From NCBI RefSeq assembly GCF_002419965.1, contig NZ_DIHC01000024.1, positions 1-56,706 on the forward strand: a stretch of DNA of 56,706 nucleotides, written 5' to 3'. The DNA is from Pseudomonas sp. UBA5706. GTDB taxonomy: Bacteria > Pseudomonadota > Gammaproteobacteria > Pseudomonadales > Pseudomonadaceae. Position numbers and translations under genes: made by a program. The notes below the pieces were generated by a model. It was given only the letters and a program-made list of their open reading frames with translations, did no database searches and had not been told where the DNA came from. Shown here one piece after another: positions 1 to 8,407 of the stretch (position 1 is its first letter; every line of letters starts with the position of its first letter).

Positions 1-50
1 TGACGCTCTGCGTGGGAATGCCGCTGATGACGTTCCGCGTCATGGACACA
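1..50. repeat. Partial copy of the TCTGCGTGGGAA palindromic repeat family
   Basis: The first bases carry the GCTCTGCGTGGGAATGC half of an interspersed palindrome that recurs intact at 44.6 and 44.7 kb and in variant form at 32.5 kb. The left half lies outside the window, so its full length is unknown. It sits just upstream of the helicase gene. Confidence 0.55.
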
Positions 51-165
51 GAGCATCCCGGGATGCGTTTTGTGCGCCACCGATCCATTTCTGTTTGCCA
101 CGGATGCCGCGCTGCTGTTATCTGTATGCCTGTCCAGTATTCCGACTCAGCGCGCCTTGCTTCCA

Positions 166-2499
166 GTGACTGCCATCCCTTCGATCATTCTCCCCGGCAA
201 CGACGAGCTGGCAAGTGCCCCGGCCTCGCCTGCGGTCGAGTCGCAGGTCGGTTACTCCATCGCGGTGCGGGCGTTGTGCGAATTCACCGCCAAGGTCGGC
301 GATCTAGACCTGCGATTTACCCCTTCCCCCACCGCGCAGGAAGGCATCGCCGGGCATCGCACGGTCGCCTCACGGCGTGGTGCGCTGTATCAGTGCGAAG
401 TGTCCCTGTCCGGCAGTTACCACGAATTGAACGTGCGCGGCAGGGCAGACGGTTACGACGCCGCGCTCAATCAGCTCGAAGAGGTGAAGACGTACCGTGG
501 CGATCTGGACAAGATGCCTGCCAACCATCGCCAGCTGCATTGGGCTCAAGCCAAGGTCTATGGCTGGCTGCTTTGCCAGCAATTGCAGCTGGCAGAAGTG
601 AACATTGCGCTGGTGTACTTCAACATTGTCACCGAGCAGGAAACCCTGATTCGCGAGCGTTATACGGCGGTGCAACTGCATGCGTTTTTCGAGGACCAAT
701 GCGCGATTTTCCTCAACTGGGCGCGTCAGGAACTGGCCCATGTCCAGTCGCGCAACCTGGGGTTGAACGCGCTCAAGTTTCCCCACGCAGACTTTCGCAG
801 TGGCCAGCGCGTGCTCGCCGAGTCGGTGTATAAGGCCGTCAGCACCGGGCGTTGCCTGATGGCCCAGGCGCCGACCGGCATCGGCAAGACCATTGGCACC
901 GTGTTCCCGATGCTCAAGGCCGCGCCGAGCCAGAAACTGGACAAGGTGTTCTTCCTCACCGCCAAGACCCCGGGCCGCAAACTGGCACTCGATGCCCTGA
1001 GCGTGATCGGCCGCAGTGCGCCGCAGTTGAAGCTGCGGGTGCTGGAAATGGTCGCACGCGACAAGGCCTGCGAGTACCCGACCAACGCTTGCAATGGCGA
1101 TTCCTGCCCCTTGGCCAAAGGCTTTTATGACCGATTGCCTGCCGCACGCAGCGAGGCGGTGGCTAACCCATGGCTGGATCAGGCAGGGCTGCGCGACGTG
1201 GCGCTGCGTCATCAAGTGTGCCCGTATTACCTGAGCCAGGAGCTGGCGCGCTGGTCTGACGTGGTGATCGCCGACTACAACTACTACTTCGACCTTAGCG
1301 CGTTACTGTTCGGGTTGTGTCAGTTCAACCAGTGGCGCGTTGCGGTGCTGGTGGACGAGGCGCACAACATGGTCGAGCGTACACGGCAGATGTACAGCGC
1401 AAGCCTTGATCAGTACACGCTCAATCAAGTCCGGCAAAGCGCGCCAGAGACGCTGAAGAAGCCGCTGCAACGGCTTAACCGCGAATGGAATGCACTGCAC
1501 AAGGAGCAGATCGCGCCTTATCAGGCGTATCCCGGCACGCCGTCAAGATTTCTCGCCAGCCTGAACCTGTGCGTCGCCGCATTCGGTGACTATTTCAACG
1601 ACCACCCCCATGCCGCCAACGGCGAGTTGCAGGGTTTCTATTTCGAGGCGATTCAGTTCGGCCGTATCGCGGAACTGTTCGATGAGCATTACCTGTTCGA
1701 CATCAGCAAACGTGAGCTGAGCAGCAGCAAGACGCTGTCGAAACTGACGTTGCGCAACGTCGTGCCCGCCGGGTTTATCCGCCCACGGCTCACAGCGGCG
1801 CGCAGTACCACGCTGTTCTCTGCCACGCTCAATCCCCGGCATTTCTACCGCGACCTGCTGGGCTTGCCTGACAACACCGCCTGGGTCGACGTTGAATCGC
1901 CGTTTGTGCGTGAACAATTGGATGTGCACATCGTCAGTCGCATCTCCACTCGCTACACCCATCGGCAGGCATCGCTGGCGCCGATCGTCGAGCTGATGGC
2001 CGAGCAGTTTCGCGCACGGCCGGGCAACTACCTGGCGTTCTTCAGCAGCTTCGATTACCTGCAACAAGTGGCGCAGTTGATGAACGCGACCCATCCGGAT
2101 ATTCCGATGTGGCAGCAATCGCGGGGCATGGGCGAGGCTGACCGGCAGGCGTTCCTGGAGCGCTTTACGCCCGACAGTCAAGGCGTCGGTTTTGCGGTGC
2201 TGGGCGGCGCATTCGGCGAAGGCATCGACCTGCCGGGTGCGCGGCTGATCGGCGCCTTCATCGCGACCCTGGGCCTTGCGCAGCTCAATCCGGTCAACGA
2301 GCAACTCAAACAGCGCATGAGCGTGCTGTTCGGTGCCGGTTACGACTACACCTATCTTTACCCCGGCCTGCAAAAAGTGGTGCAGGCCGCGGGCAGGGTG
2401 ATACGCGGTCAGGACGATCGCGGTGTAGTCATGCTGATCGATGATCGTTTTGCCGAGCGCAAGGTCCAGCAGTTATTGCCGAGCTGGTGGCAGCTGTAG
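166..2499 (+). CDS. ATP-dependent DNA helicase, Rad3/XPD-DinG type, with N-terminal PD-(D/E)XK nuclease-like domain
   Basis: Predicted superfamily 2 iron-sulfur DNA helicase of about 777 residues. Visible features are an N-terminal Cas4-like nuclease region with RADG and an ExK motif (LEEVK, Glu106/Lys108), Walker A APTGIGKT near residue 235, four cysteines at about 302, 309, 314 and 352 that fit the Rad3-family Fe-S cluster, and a DEAH box near 397. A C-terminal helicase half contains GEGIDLPG and QAAGRVIRG (motif VI). The family unwinds DNA 5' to 3'; the nuclease would cut it. The start is uncertain: the frame is open from ATG 70, but homology-like sequence begins only near base 240. GTG 166 was chosen as a compromise, and no strong ribosome binding site decides it. 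Its natural substrate is unknown. Confidence 0.82.
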   Translation: MTAIPSIILPGNDELASAPASPAVESQVGYSIAVRALCEFTAKVGDLDLRFTPSPTAQEGIAGHRTVASRRGALYQCEVSLSGSYHELNVRGRADGYDAALNQLEEVKTYRGDLDKMPANHRQLHWAQAKVYGWLLCQQLQLAEVNIALVYFNIVTEQETLIRERYTAVQLHAFFEDQCAIFLNWARQELAHVQSRNLGLNALKFPHADFRSGQRVLAESVYKAVSTGRCLMAQAPTGIGKTIGTVFPMLKAAPSQKLDKVFFLTAKTPGRKLALDALSVIGRSAPQLKLRVLEMVARDKACEYPTNACNGDSCPLAKGFYDRLPAARSEAVANPWLDQAGLRDVALRHQVCPYYLSQELARWSDVVIADYNYYFDLSALLFGLCQFNQWRVAVLVDEAHNMVERTRQMYSASLDQYTLNQVRQSAPETLKKPLQRLNREWNALHKEQIAPYQAYPGTPSRFLASLNLCVAAFGDYFNDHPHAANGELQGFYFEAIQFGRIAELFDEHYLFDISKRELSSSKTLSKLTLRNVVPAGFIRPRLTAARSTTLFSATLNPRHFYRDLLGLPDNTAWVDVESPFVREQLDVHIVSRISTRYTHRQASLAPIVELMAEQFRARPGNYLAFFSSFDYLQQVAQLMNATHPDIPMWQQSRGMGEADRQAFLERFTPDSQGVGFAVLGGAFGEGIDLPGARLIGAFIATLGLAQLNPVNEQLKQRMSVLFGAGYDYTYLYPGLQKVVQAAGRVIRGQDDRGVVMLIDDRFAERKVQQLLPSWWQL

Positions 2500-2647
2500 T
2501 GCAGTGCCGATAAATGTGTCAGGGGTTTACGGATCAATAGCCGAGCAGGGCGGTCCAACTGCCAGTAAACTGCCGCGCTACCCGGCACTTTTTTATGCGC
2601 TGCGCCCTTATTTTTCTATCCCGGCTTTCCATCCACGGAGGTTTTCC

Positions 2648-4294
2648 ATGAGCATCAGTCCATTCGCGGGCAAACAGGCGCCTGCAGAATTGCTGGTCGA
2701 TCTTCCTCGCTTGGTGACGGCGTACTACACCGGCCAGCCCGACGCCTCGGTTGCCACGCAGCGGGTTGCCTTCGGCACTTCCGGCCACCGTGGCAGTTCG
2801 TTCGACCTGAGCTTCAACGAATGGCACGTGCTAGCGATCAGTCAAGCCATCTGCCTGTATCGTCAGGCCCACGGCATCGACGGCCCACTGTTCCTCGGGG
2901 CTGATACCCATGCCTTGTCCACACCCGCTGCCGCGTCGGCCCTGGAAGTGCTGGCGGCCAACGGCGTCAATGTGATGATTTCCGAGGGCGACGAATACAC
3001 GCCGACGCCAGCCGTGTCCCACGCCATCATTTGCTACAACCGGGGTCGTACGTCGGGTCTGGCCGACGGTATCGTCATCACCCCGTCGCACAACCCGCCG
3101 GAAAGCGGCGGCTTCAAGTACAACCCCACCAACGGTGGCCCGGCCGACTCGCATATCACCAAGTGGATCGAGACCAAGGCCAACGAGTTGCTCGCCGAGA
3201 AAATCATCGGCGTAACGCGCATGACCCTTGAGAAGGCGCTGCGTGCCGCCACCACGCATCGTCATGACTACCTCAACACCTACGTCGCCGACCTGAAAAA
3301 CGTCATCGACATGGACGCCATCAAGGGCGCCGAGCTGCGTCTTGGCGTCGATCCGTTGGGCGGCGCTGGCGTGCGTTACTGGTCGGCGATCGGTGAGCAC
3401 TACGGCCTGAACCTGGAAGTGGTGAACAAGTTCGTCGATCCCACCTTCCGCTTCATGAGCGTGGATTGGGACGGCAAGATCCGCATGGACCCGTCGTCGA
3501 ACTTTGCCATGCAAAGCCTGATCGGCCTCAAGGATCGTTTCCAGGTGGCGTTCGCCTGCGACCCGGATCACGACCGCCATGGCATCGTGACCCCGACCGG
3601 TGGGCTGCTGGCGCCGAACAACTATCTGGCGGTGTCCATCGACTACCTGTTCCAGAACCGCCCCGATTGGCGTGCCGATGCAGCGGTTGGCAAGACCGTT
3701 GTCAGCAGCGGCATGATCGATCGCGTGACCCGGCGTCTGGGCCGCCGGTTGTATGAAGTGCCGGTGGGCTTCAAGTTCTTCGCGCAAGGCTTGTACGAAG
3801 GCACGTTGGGCTTTGGCGGCGAGGAGAGTGCGGGTGCCTCGTTCCTGCGCCGTGACGGCACGGTCTGGACCACCGACAAGGACGGTCTGATCCCCGCGCT
3901 GCTGGCGGCCGAAATTCGTGCTCGCAAGGGCCGCGACCCGAGCGAGATGTACCAGGCACTGACCGATGAACTGGGCGAGCCGGTATCGACCCGGGTCGAA
4001 GCCAAGGCCAACTTCGAGCAGAAGGCGTTGCTGAGCAAGTTGTCGCCGGAGCAGGTCACGTCGACCGAACTGGCGGGGGAGAAGATCGAAAGCATCCTCA
4101 GCAAAGCGCCGGGCAACGATCAAGCGATTGGCGGTTTGAAGGTCATCACCGAGAACGGCTGGTTCGCGGCGCGTCCGTCGGGCACCGAGGACATCTACAA
4201 GATCTACGCCGAAAGCTTCAAGGGCGAAGATCACCTCAAGCGTCTTGTGGCTGAGGCGCAGGTGTTGGTGGACAGCGCAATCGCGCCGAAGTAA
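2648..4294 (+). CDS. pgm: Phosphoglucomutase (alpha-D-glucose phosphate-specific)
   Basis: Cytosolic enzyme interconverting glucose-1-phosphate and glucose-6-phosphate, feeding glycogen, trehalose and surface polysaccharide synthesis. The 548-residue length matches the bacterial Pgm family. The active-site phosphoserine loop is seen as TPSHNPPESGG, the metal-binding loop as DPDHDRHG, the sugar-binding loop as GGEESAG and the phosphate-binding loop as RPSGTED. ATG 2648 is preceded by a CGGAGG ribosome binding site, which settles the start although the frame is open upstream. It stands alone, convergent with the msr operon, with a perfect stem-loop between them. Confidence 0.95.
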   Translation: MSISPFAGKQAPAELLVDLPRLVTAYYTGQPDASVATQRVAFGTSGHRGSSFDLSFNEWHVLAISQAICLYRQAHGIDGPLFLGADTHALSTPAAASALEVLAANGVNVMISEGDEYTPTPAVSHAIICYNRGRTSGLADGIVITPSHNPPESGGFKYNPTNGGPADSHITKWIETKANELLAEKIIGVTRMTLEKALRAATTHRHDYLNTYVADLKNVIDMDAIKGAELRLGVDPLGGAGVRYWSAIGEHYGLNLEVVNKFVDPTFRFMSVDWDGKIRMDPSSNFAMQSLIGLKDRFQVAFACDPDHDRHGIVTPTGGLLAPNNYLAVSIDYLFQNRPDWRADAAVGKTVVSSGMIDRVTRRLGRRLYEVPVGFKFFAQGLYEGTLGFGGEESAGASFLRRDGTVWTTDKDGLIPALLAAEIRARKGRDPSEMYQALTDELGEPVSTRVEAKANFEQKALLSKLSPEQVTSTELAGEKIESILSKAPGNDQAIGGLKVITENGWFAARPSGTEDIYKIYAESFKGEDHLKRLVAEAQVLVDSAIAPK

Positions 4295-4327
4295 CACGCT
4301 GGTAAGAGCGCGTTATAGGAGGCGACT

Positions 4328-4359
4328 GCAAGGGCCAGGGTTAAGCCCCTGGCCCTTGC
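4328..4359. terminator. Bidirectional stem-loop terminator between pgm and msrA
   Basis: A perfect 13-bp inverted repeat (GCAAGGGCCAGGG and its complement) with a 6-base loop lies between two convergent genes, so it can end transcription from both sides. There is no long T tract. Confidence 0.75.
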
Positions 4360-4363
4360 GCGT

Positions 4364-5098
4364 TTACCGGGACGTCTTCAGCAGCACCGGCTGCTCGCTG
4401 TAGCGCCCGGCGAACAAGTGCTTGAGCTGCCCGACCTTGGGCAGGTCGTTGACCACGATGTACGGGTAGGCCGGGTGCGTCGTCAGAAAGTTCTGATGGT
4501 AGTCCTCCGCCGGATAGAACCCGTTGTAAGGCTCGATTTTGGTCACGATAGGCGCGTGGAAGGACTTGGCCGTATCCAGCTGAGCGATATAGGCCTGCGC
4601 CACTGCCTGTTGTTCGGGGCTTTCCGGGAAAATGGCCGAACGATATTGCGTGCCCTGATCCGGACCCTGGCGGTTAAGTTCGGTGGGGTTATGGGCCACC
4701 GAGAAGAAAATCTGCAACAGCGTGCCATAGCTGACCTGCGCCGGATCAAAGGTGATCTCCACCGACTCGGCATGCCCGGTATCACCCTCGCTCACGCGAT
4801 CATATTGCGCGGTGTCGGCCTTGCCGCCGGCGTAGCCGGAAACCACCTGCTTGACCCCCTGCACATGCTGAAATACGCCCTGCACGCCCCAGAAACAACC
4901 GCCGGCCAGCACCGCTGTTTCCGTGCCCTGGGTGCTGACCGCTTCGTCCTTCTGCGGCGGTGCAATGCTCACCGCGTCTTCGCCCGCGAACGTACAGGCG
5001 GCGGTTTGCAGCAATACCGCCCCGGCCAGCAGGTGCAGGCTTGTGCGACGCCAGGCAGGCAACCTGGTAGTGAAGCTTGAGACGCTGAATCTTTTCAT
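4364..5098 (-). CDS. msrA: Peptide-methionine (S)-S-oxide reductase MsrA, exported
   Basis: Reduces the S-epimer of methionine sulfoxide in proteins. The catalytic GCFWG motif is present (Cys68 of the precursor), with GYAGG and GHAESVEI following. The 244-residue protein carries an N-terminal basic stretch and a hydrophobic segment (LHLLAGAVLLQTAACTFA) ending in a lipobox-like AAC, so it is probably an exported or membrane-anchored form. ATG 5098 has an AGGAG ribosome binding site upstream. It follows dipZ by 26 bases and belongs to the msrB-dipZ-msrA operon, where DipZ would supply electrons across the membrane. Lipoprotein versus soluble secretion is not settled. Confidence 0.93.
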   Translation of the reverse strand: MKRFSVSSFTTRLPAWRRTSLHLLAGAVLLQTAACTFAGEDAVSIAPPQKDEAVSTQGTETAVLAGGCFWGVQGVFQHVQGVKQVVSGYAGGKADTAQYDRVSEGDTGHAESVEITFDPAQVSYGTLLQIFFSVAHNPTELNRQGPDQGTQYRSAIFPESPEQQAVAQAYIAQLDTAKSFHAPIVTKIEPYNGFYPAEDYHQNFLTTHPAYPYIVVNDLPKVGQLKHLFAGRYSEQPVLLKTSR

Positions 5099-5124
5099 GT
5101 CTGACACTCCTGGAAAGTGGCCAA

Positions 5125-6888
5125 TCAACCAAAGGTAAAGGCGTAAGCCGACACGCCCGGATCGCTGAATTCAATGGTGAAGGTATGGTCGGTAATATCC
5201 CCCGGCTGGCGCACTAGTTGGTACAGACGCTGCTCGGTCACGGTGCCGCTGCCATCGGGTGCAACGTCGCTGCCGTGGGCGTCGCCGGGGGCCTTGCCGT
5301 CGACAAAGACCTTGAAGCGGACCGGTTTTCCGTCACTGCCGGGGCCTAGCACCAGGTGCAGGTCACGGGCATGGAAGCGATAAACGATCTTGCCGTTGGC
5401 CGCGCTCAGGCTGGCGCGTTCCGAGCCGATGTTCCACTGGCCGTCCAGCCCCCAACTGTTCAGCGTCAGGCTCGGCGGCGTGCTGTAGCTGGCCACGCGG
5501 TCACCCTGGGCGCCGCCGGGGGAGACGAAGTTCTCGGCGCGTTCGAAGCCCAGGTAGGTCTCTGGCGATTTCACTTCGCCCGTGTCTGCGGCTTGTAGTA
5601 CGCCATTGCCATTGGCGTCGATCAGATCAGTGGCGACCTGCCGGTTGCCGGCTTCACGCAGCAGCGCTTGAATCACTCGCTCGGACTCGTCGTAGGCGCC
5701 TTCGCCGAAGTGGTGATAGCGAATCTGTCCCTTGGCATCGGCGAAGTAGTGGGCAGGCCAATACTGGTTATCGAAGGCGCGCCAGATGGTGTAGTCGTTG
5801 TCGATGGCCACCGGGTAGTGGATACCCAGATCGGTCATGGCCTTGGTGACGTTTTTCACATCGCGCTCGAACGCGAATTCAGGGGCGTGCACACCGATCA
5901 CCACCAGCCCCTGATCGCGGTACTTGTCCGCCCAGGCTTTGACGTAGGGCAGGGTGCGCAGGCAGTTGATACACGAGTAGGTCCAGAAGTCGACCAGCAC
6001 CACCTTGCCCTTGAGTTGTTCGGCGGTCAGTGGCGCGGAGTTCAGCCACTGCACCGCGCCATCGAGCGACGGCAGCTGACCTTCGATCGGCAGGTTTTGC
6101 GTGCTGTTCTTTGCCGCCATCATCGCTCCATCTGGGAACAGGCTGCTGCCTTGGGAGGTTGAGGTCTTACCAGTGAGGCGACCGACCAGCGACTGCTCGA
6201 GCCCGCCGGTGGAGGCTGTTGAAATGCGGGCCAGGACGCCGGTGTCCAGGCCCAGCGCGATGGCCGCGACGCCCGCCAGCATGGCCGCGCCCAGACCGCG
6301 ACGAATCCATTCGCCGGCGCCGAGCGAGCGTTTCATCGCGCTGAACACTTTGCCACCGAGCAGCAGTGCCAGGGCCAGCGATGTGGCAGCCCCTGCTGCG
6401 TAAGCCAGCAGCAACAAGGTGGTGCCAACGCTCGCGCCTTGCAAAGCGGCACCGGTCAACACCAGACCCAGGATCGGGCCGGCGCAGGGTGCCCAGAGCA
6501 GGCCGGTGGCGACACCGATCATGAATGAGGCCCAAGGGCTGGGCCTGGCATCTACGCCTGCGTTTTCCGACAGGCGACTGCCTGCTGCCACCAGGGGGCG
6601 CGTCAGACGCTCGGCAAGTTTGGGCAGCAGCAGAGTAAGGCCGAACAGCGCGACAAAGATCAGCGCCAGGTCACGGCCATACTGATTGAGCTGCACCACC
6701 CAGCCACCGCCGACCGCCGCGAGCGTGGCGACCAGGGCAAAGGTCACGGCCATGCCCACCAGCAAGGGCAAACCGCTGCGCACGAAAGGCTGACCGGTGC
6801 GCGCGAACACGAATGGCAGCACGGGAAGGATGCATGGACTGACGATGGTCAGCACGCCGCCGAGGTAGGCGAGGATGATTAGCAGCAT
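5125..6888 (-). CDS. dipZ: DipZ-like thiol-disulfide transporter: CcdA membrane domain fused to a thioredoxin domain
   Basis: The 587-residue protein has an N-terminal CcdA/DsbD-type membrane domain of about six helices, with SPCILPVLPF and LLWAPCAGPILG carrying the paired membrane cysteines. A linker leads to a TlpA-like redoxin domain (about residues 265-420, YSCINC as the CxxC active site). A C-terminal beta-rich domain (about 440-587) is typical of DipZ proteins. It should move electrons from cytoplasmic thioredoxin to exported reductases. Position between msrB and msrA points to the two methionine sulfoxide reductases as partners; this is inferred from context. Confidence 0.88.
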   Translation of the reverse strand: MLLIILAYLGGVLTIVSPCILPVLPFVFARTGQPFVRSGLPLLVGMAVTFALVATLAAVGGGWVVQLNQYGRDLALIFVALFGLTLLLPKLAERLTRPLVAAGSRLSENAGVDARPSPWASFMIGVATGLLWAPCAGPILGLVLTGAALQGASVGTTLLLLAYAAGAATSLALALLLGGKVFSAMKRSLGAGEWIRRGLGAAMLAGVAAIALGLDTGVLARISTASTGGLEQSLVGRLTGKTSTSQGSSLFPDGAMMAAKNSTQNLPIEGQLPSLDGAVQWLNSAPLTAEQLKGKVVLVDFWTYSCINCLRTLPYVKAWADKYRDQGLVVIGVHAPEFAFERDVKNVTKAMTDLGIHYPVAIDNDYTIWRAFDNQYWPAHYFADAKGQIRYHHFGEGAYDESERVIQALLREAGNRQVATDLIDANGNGVLQAADTGEVKSPETYLGFERAENFVSPGGAQGDRVASYSTPPSLTLNSWGLDGQWNIGSERASLSAANGKIVYRFHARDLHLVLGPGSDGKPVRFKVFVDGKAPGDAHGSDVAPDGSGTVTEQRLYQLVRQPGDITDHTFTIEFSDPGVSAYAFTFG

Positions 6889-6978
6889 GGGTTAATTCCC
6901 TTCGGATGGACTGGGTATTCTTGTGGGTGCAAACACGGTGTCACGCTCGTACCTCCCGTAGCCTGACGGCTAGATCGC

Positions 6979-7497
6979 TTATTCACTCTGCACCTGGGCA
7001 AAACTCATCGCCAGGCCATTCATGCAGTAGCGTAGCCCCGTGGGTTTCGGGCCGTCGGTGAAGACGTGGCCCAGGTGCCCACCGCAGCGGCGGCAGTGGA
7101 CTTCCTTGCGCACTACGCCAAACGAGGTATCGGTGCGGATGGCCGTGGCGTTGTCCAGCGGTGCCCAGAAGCTGGGCCAGCCGGTATGGCTGTCAAATTT
7201 GGTGGTCGAGGCAAACAGCTGCAACTGGCACCCCGCGCAGGCAAACGTGCCGTCGCGGTGTTCGTCGTTCAACGGGCTGCTGTAGGGCCGCTCGGTGGCT
7301 TCGCGACGCAGCACCTGGAATTGATCATCACTGAGCAGTGCATGCCATTGGGCATCGCTGTGGCTAACCTCGAAGGTGCCCACCGGCGCGTCTTGGAGGA
7401 TGATCTGGCCATTGGCGAACCTGGGCAGCACGCCCAGCGCAGTGGCGGCCACGCCGACGCTGCTGCTCAGCACCATGAACTGTCTTCTCGAAAGCAT
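6979..7497 (-). CDS. msrB: Peptide-methionine (R)-S-oxide reductase MsrB, probable Tat substrate
   Basis: Reduces the R-epimer of methionine sulfoxide. Two CxxC pairs (CAGC and CRRC) fit the structural zinc site, and RYCMN holds the catalytic cysteine. The start at 7497 has an AAGGAG site and gives a 172-residue protein beginning SRRQFMVLSSS followed by a hydrophobic stretch. This resembles a twin-arginine signal, so the protein is probably exported folded, perhaps with zinc bound. It is the first gene of the msrB-dipZ-msrA operon, 90 bases before dipZ, and is divergent from a two-component system that may control it. Confidence 0.92.
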   Translation of the reverse strand: MLSRRQFMVLSSSVGVAATALGVLPRFANGQIILQDAPVGTFEVSHSDAQWHALLSDDQFQVLRREATERPYSSPLNDEHRDGTFACAGCQLQLFASTTKFDSHTGWPSFWAPLDNATAIRTDTSFGVVRKEVHCRRCGGHLGHVFTDGPKPTGLRYCMNGLAMSFAQVQSE

Positions 7498-7690
7498 GAG
7501 ATGTCTCCTTGGCACGGCCCGTGCGGAATCGCACGGTGCATCGATGCAGCGGTGAGGCGATGACACAAGCCTGGGCCCGGGCTGTTCCCGGAATCCTCAC
7601 CGAGAGTTAAACAATTCGTGATAACTGAGCGGCGATAAAATCGGCACAATGAGCCCATCGCGCACCCAGCGCCGACAAGGTTTGCTTTCG
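7498..7690. promoter_or_regulatory. Divergent control region between msrB operon and two-component system
   Basis: This 193-base spacer must hold the promoters for the leftward msr operon and the rightward response regulator gene. A short AT-richer stretch lies at about 7605-7640. No operator repeat was clear enough to name by eye. Confidence 0.4.
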
Positions 7691-8407
7691 ATGGATCAGC
7701 CCAAACGCATTCTGGTGGTCGAGGACGATCACCACATCGCCGACCTGATTTGCCTGCACCTGCGCGACGAGCACTTTGAAGTGGTGCACAGCGCCGACGG
7801 CGAACAGGGCCTGCGCCTGCTGGAGCAGGGCGGCTGGGACGCGCTGATCCTGGACCTGATGCTGCCGGGCGTCGACGGCCTGGAAATCTGCCGCCGTGCC
7901 CGGGCCATGACCCGTTACACGCCGATTATCATCACCAGCGCCCGCTCCAGCGAAATGCACCGTATTCTCGGCCTGGAACTGGGCGCCGACGATTACCTGG
8001 CCAAACCGTTCTCGATGATGGAGTTGGTGGCTCGGGTCAAGGCGTTGCTGCGCCGGGTGGACGCCATGGCCCGCAACCTGAAGATGGAGGCTGGCAGCCT
8101 GTCCAGCGCCGGTTTGTCTATCGACCCGTTGACCCGCGAAGCGGTGCTGGAAGGTCGGCTGCTGGACCTGACGCCGCGGGAATTCGACCTGCTGTACTTC
8201 TTTGCGCGCCAGCCCGGCAAGGTGTTTTCGCGACTGGACCTGCTGAATTCGGTGTGGGGCTACAACCATGAAGGCTACGAGCACACCGTCAACACCCACA
8301 TCAATCGCCTGCGGGCCAAGATCGAGGCTGACCCGGCGCAGCCGCTGCGCATCCTGACGGTCTGGGGCCGCGGCTATAAGTTTGCCGAGCCAGGGGACGC
8401 CTCGTGA
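7691..8407 (+). CDS. OmpR/PhoB-family response regulator
   Basis: Two-domain regulator of 238 residues. The receiver domain has the acidic pocket EDDHH, the phosphorylated Asp55 (LILDLMLPG) and the conserved lysine in YLAKPFS. The C-terminal winged helix (about residues 135-235) carries TPREFDLL and VNTHINRLRAKIE. ATG 7691 has AAGG about 10 bases upstream; an in-frame ATG at 7649 is possible but less likely. It overlaps the kinase gene by four bases, so the two are co-translated. Divergent placement against msrB suggests control of methionine sulfoxide repair; this is inferred, not seen. Confidence 0.9.
   Translation: MDQPKRILVVEDDHHIADLICLHLRDEHFEVVHSADGEQGLRLLEQGGWDALILDLMLPGVDGLEICRRARAMTRYTPIIITSARSSEMHRILGLELGADDYLAKPFSMMELVARVKALLRRVDAMARNLKMEAGSLSSAGLSIDPLTREAVLEGRLLDLTPREFDLLYFFARQPGKVFSRLDLLNSVWGYNHEGYEHTVNTHINRLRAKIEADPAQPLRILTVWGRGYKFAEPGDAS

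Noticed and set aside
2831..4297. 488-codon open frame opposite pgm
   Set aside because: Antisense shadow of a well-supported phosphoglucomutase gene, with no recognisable protein.
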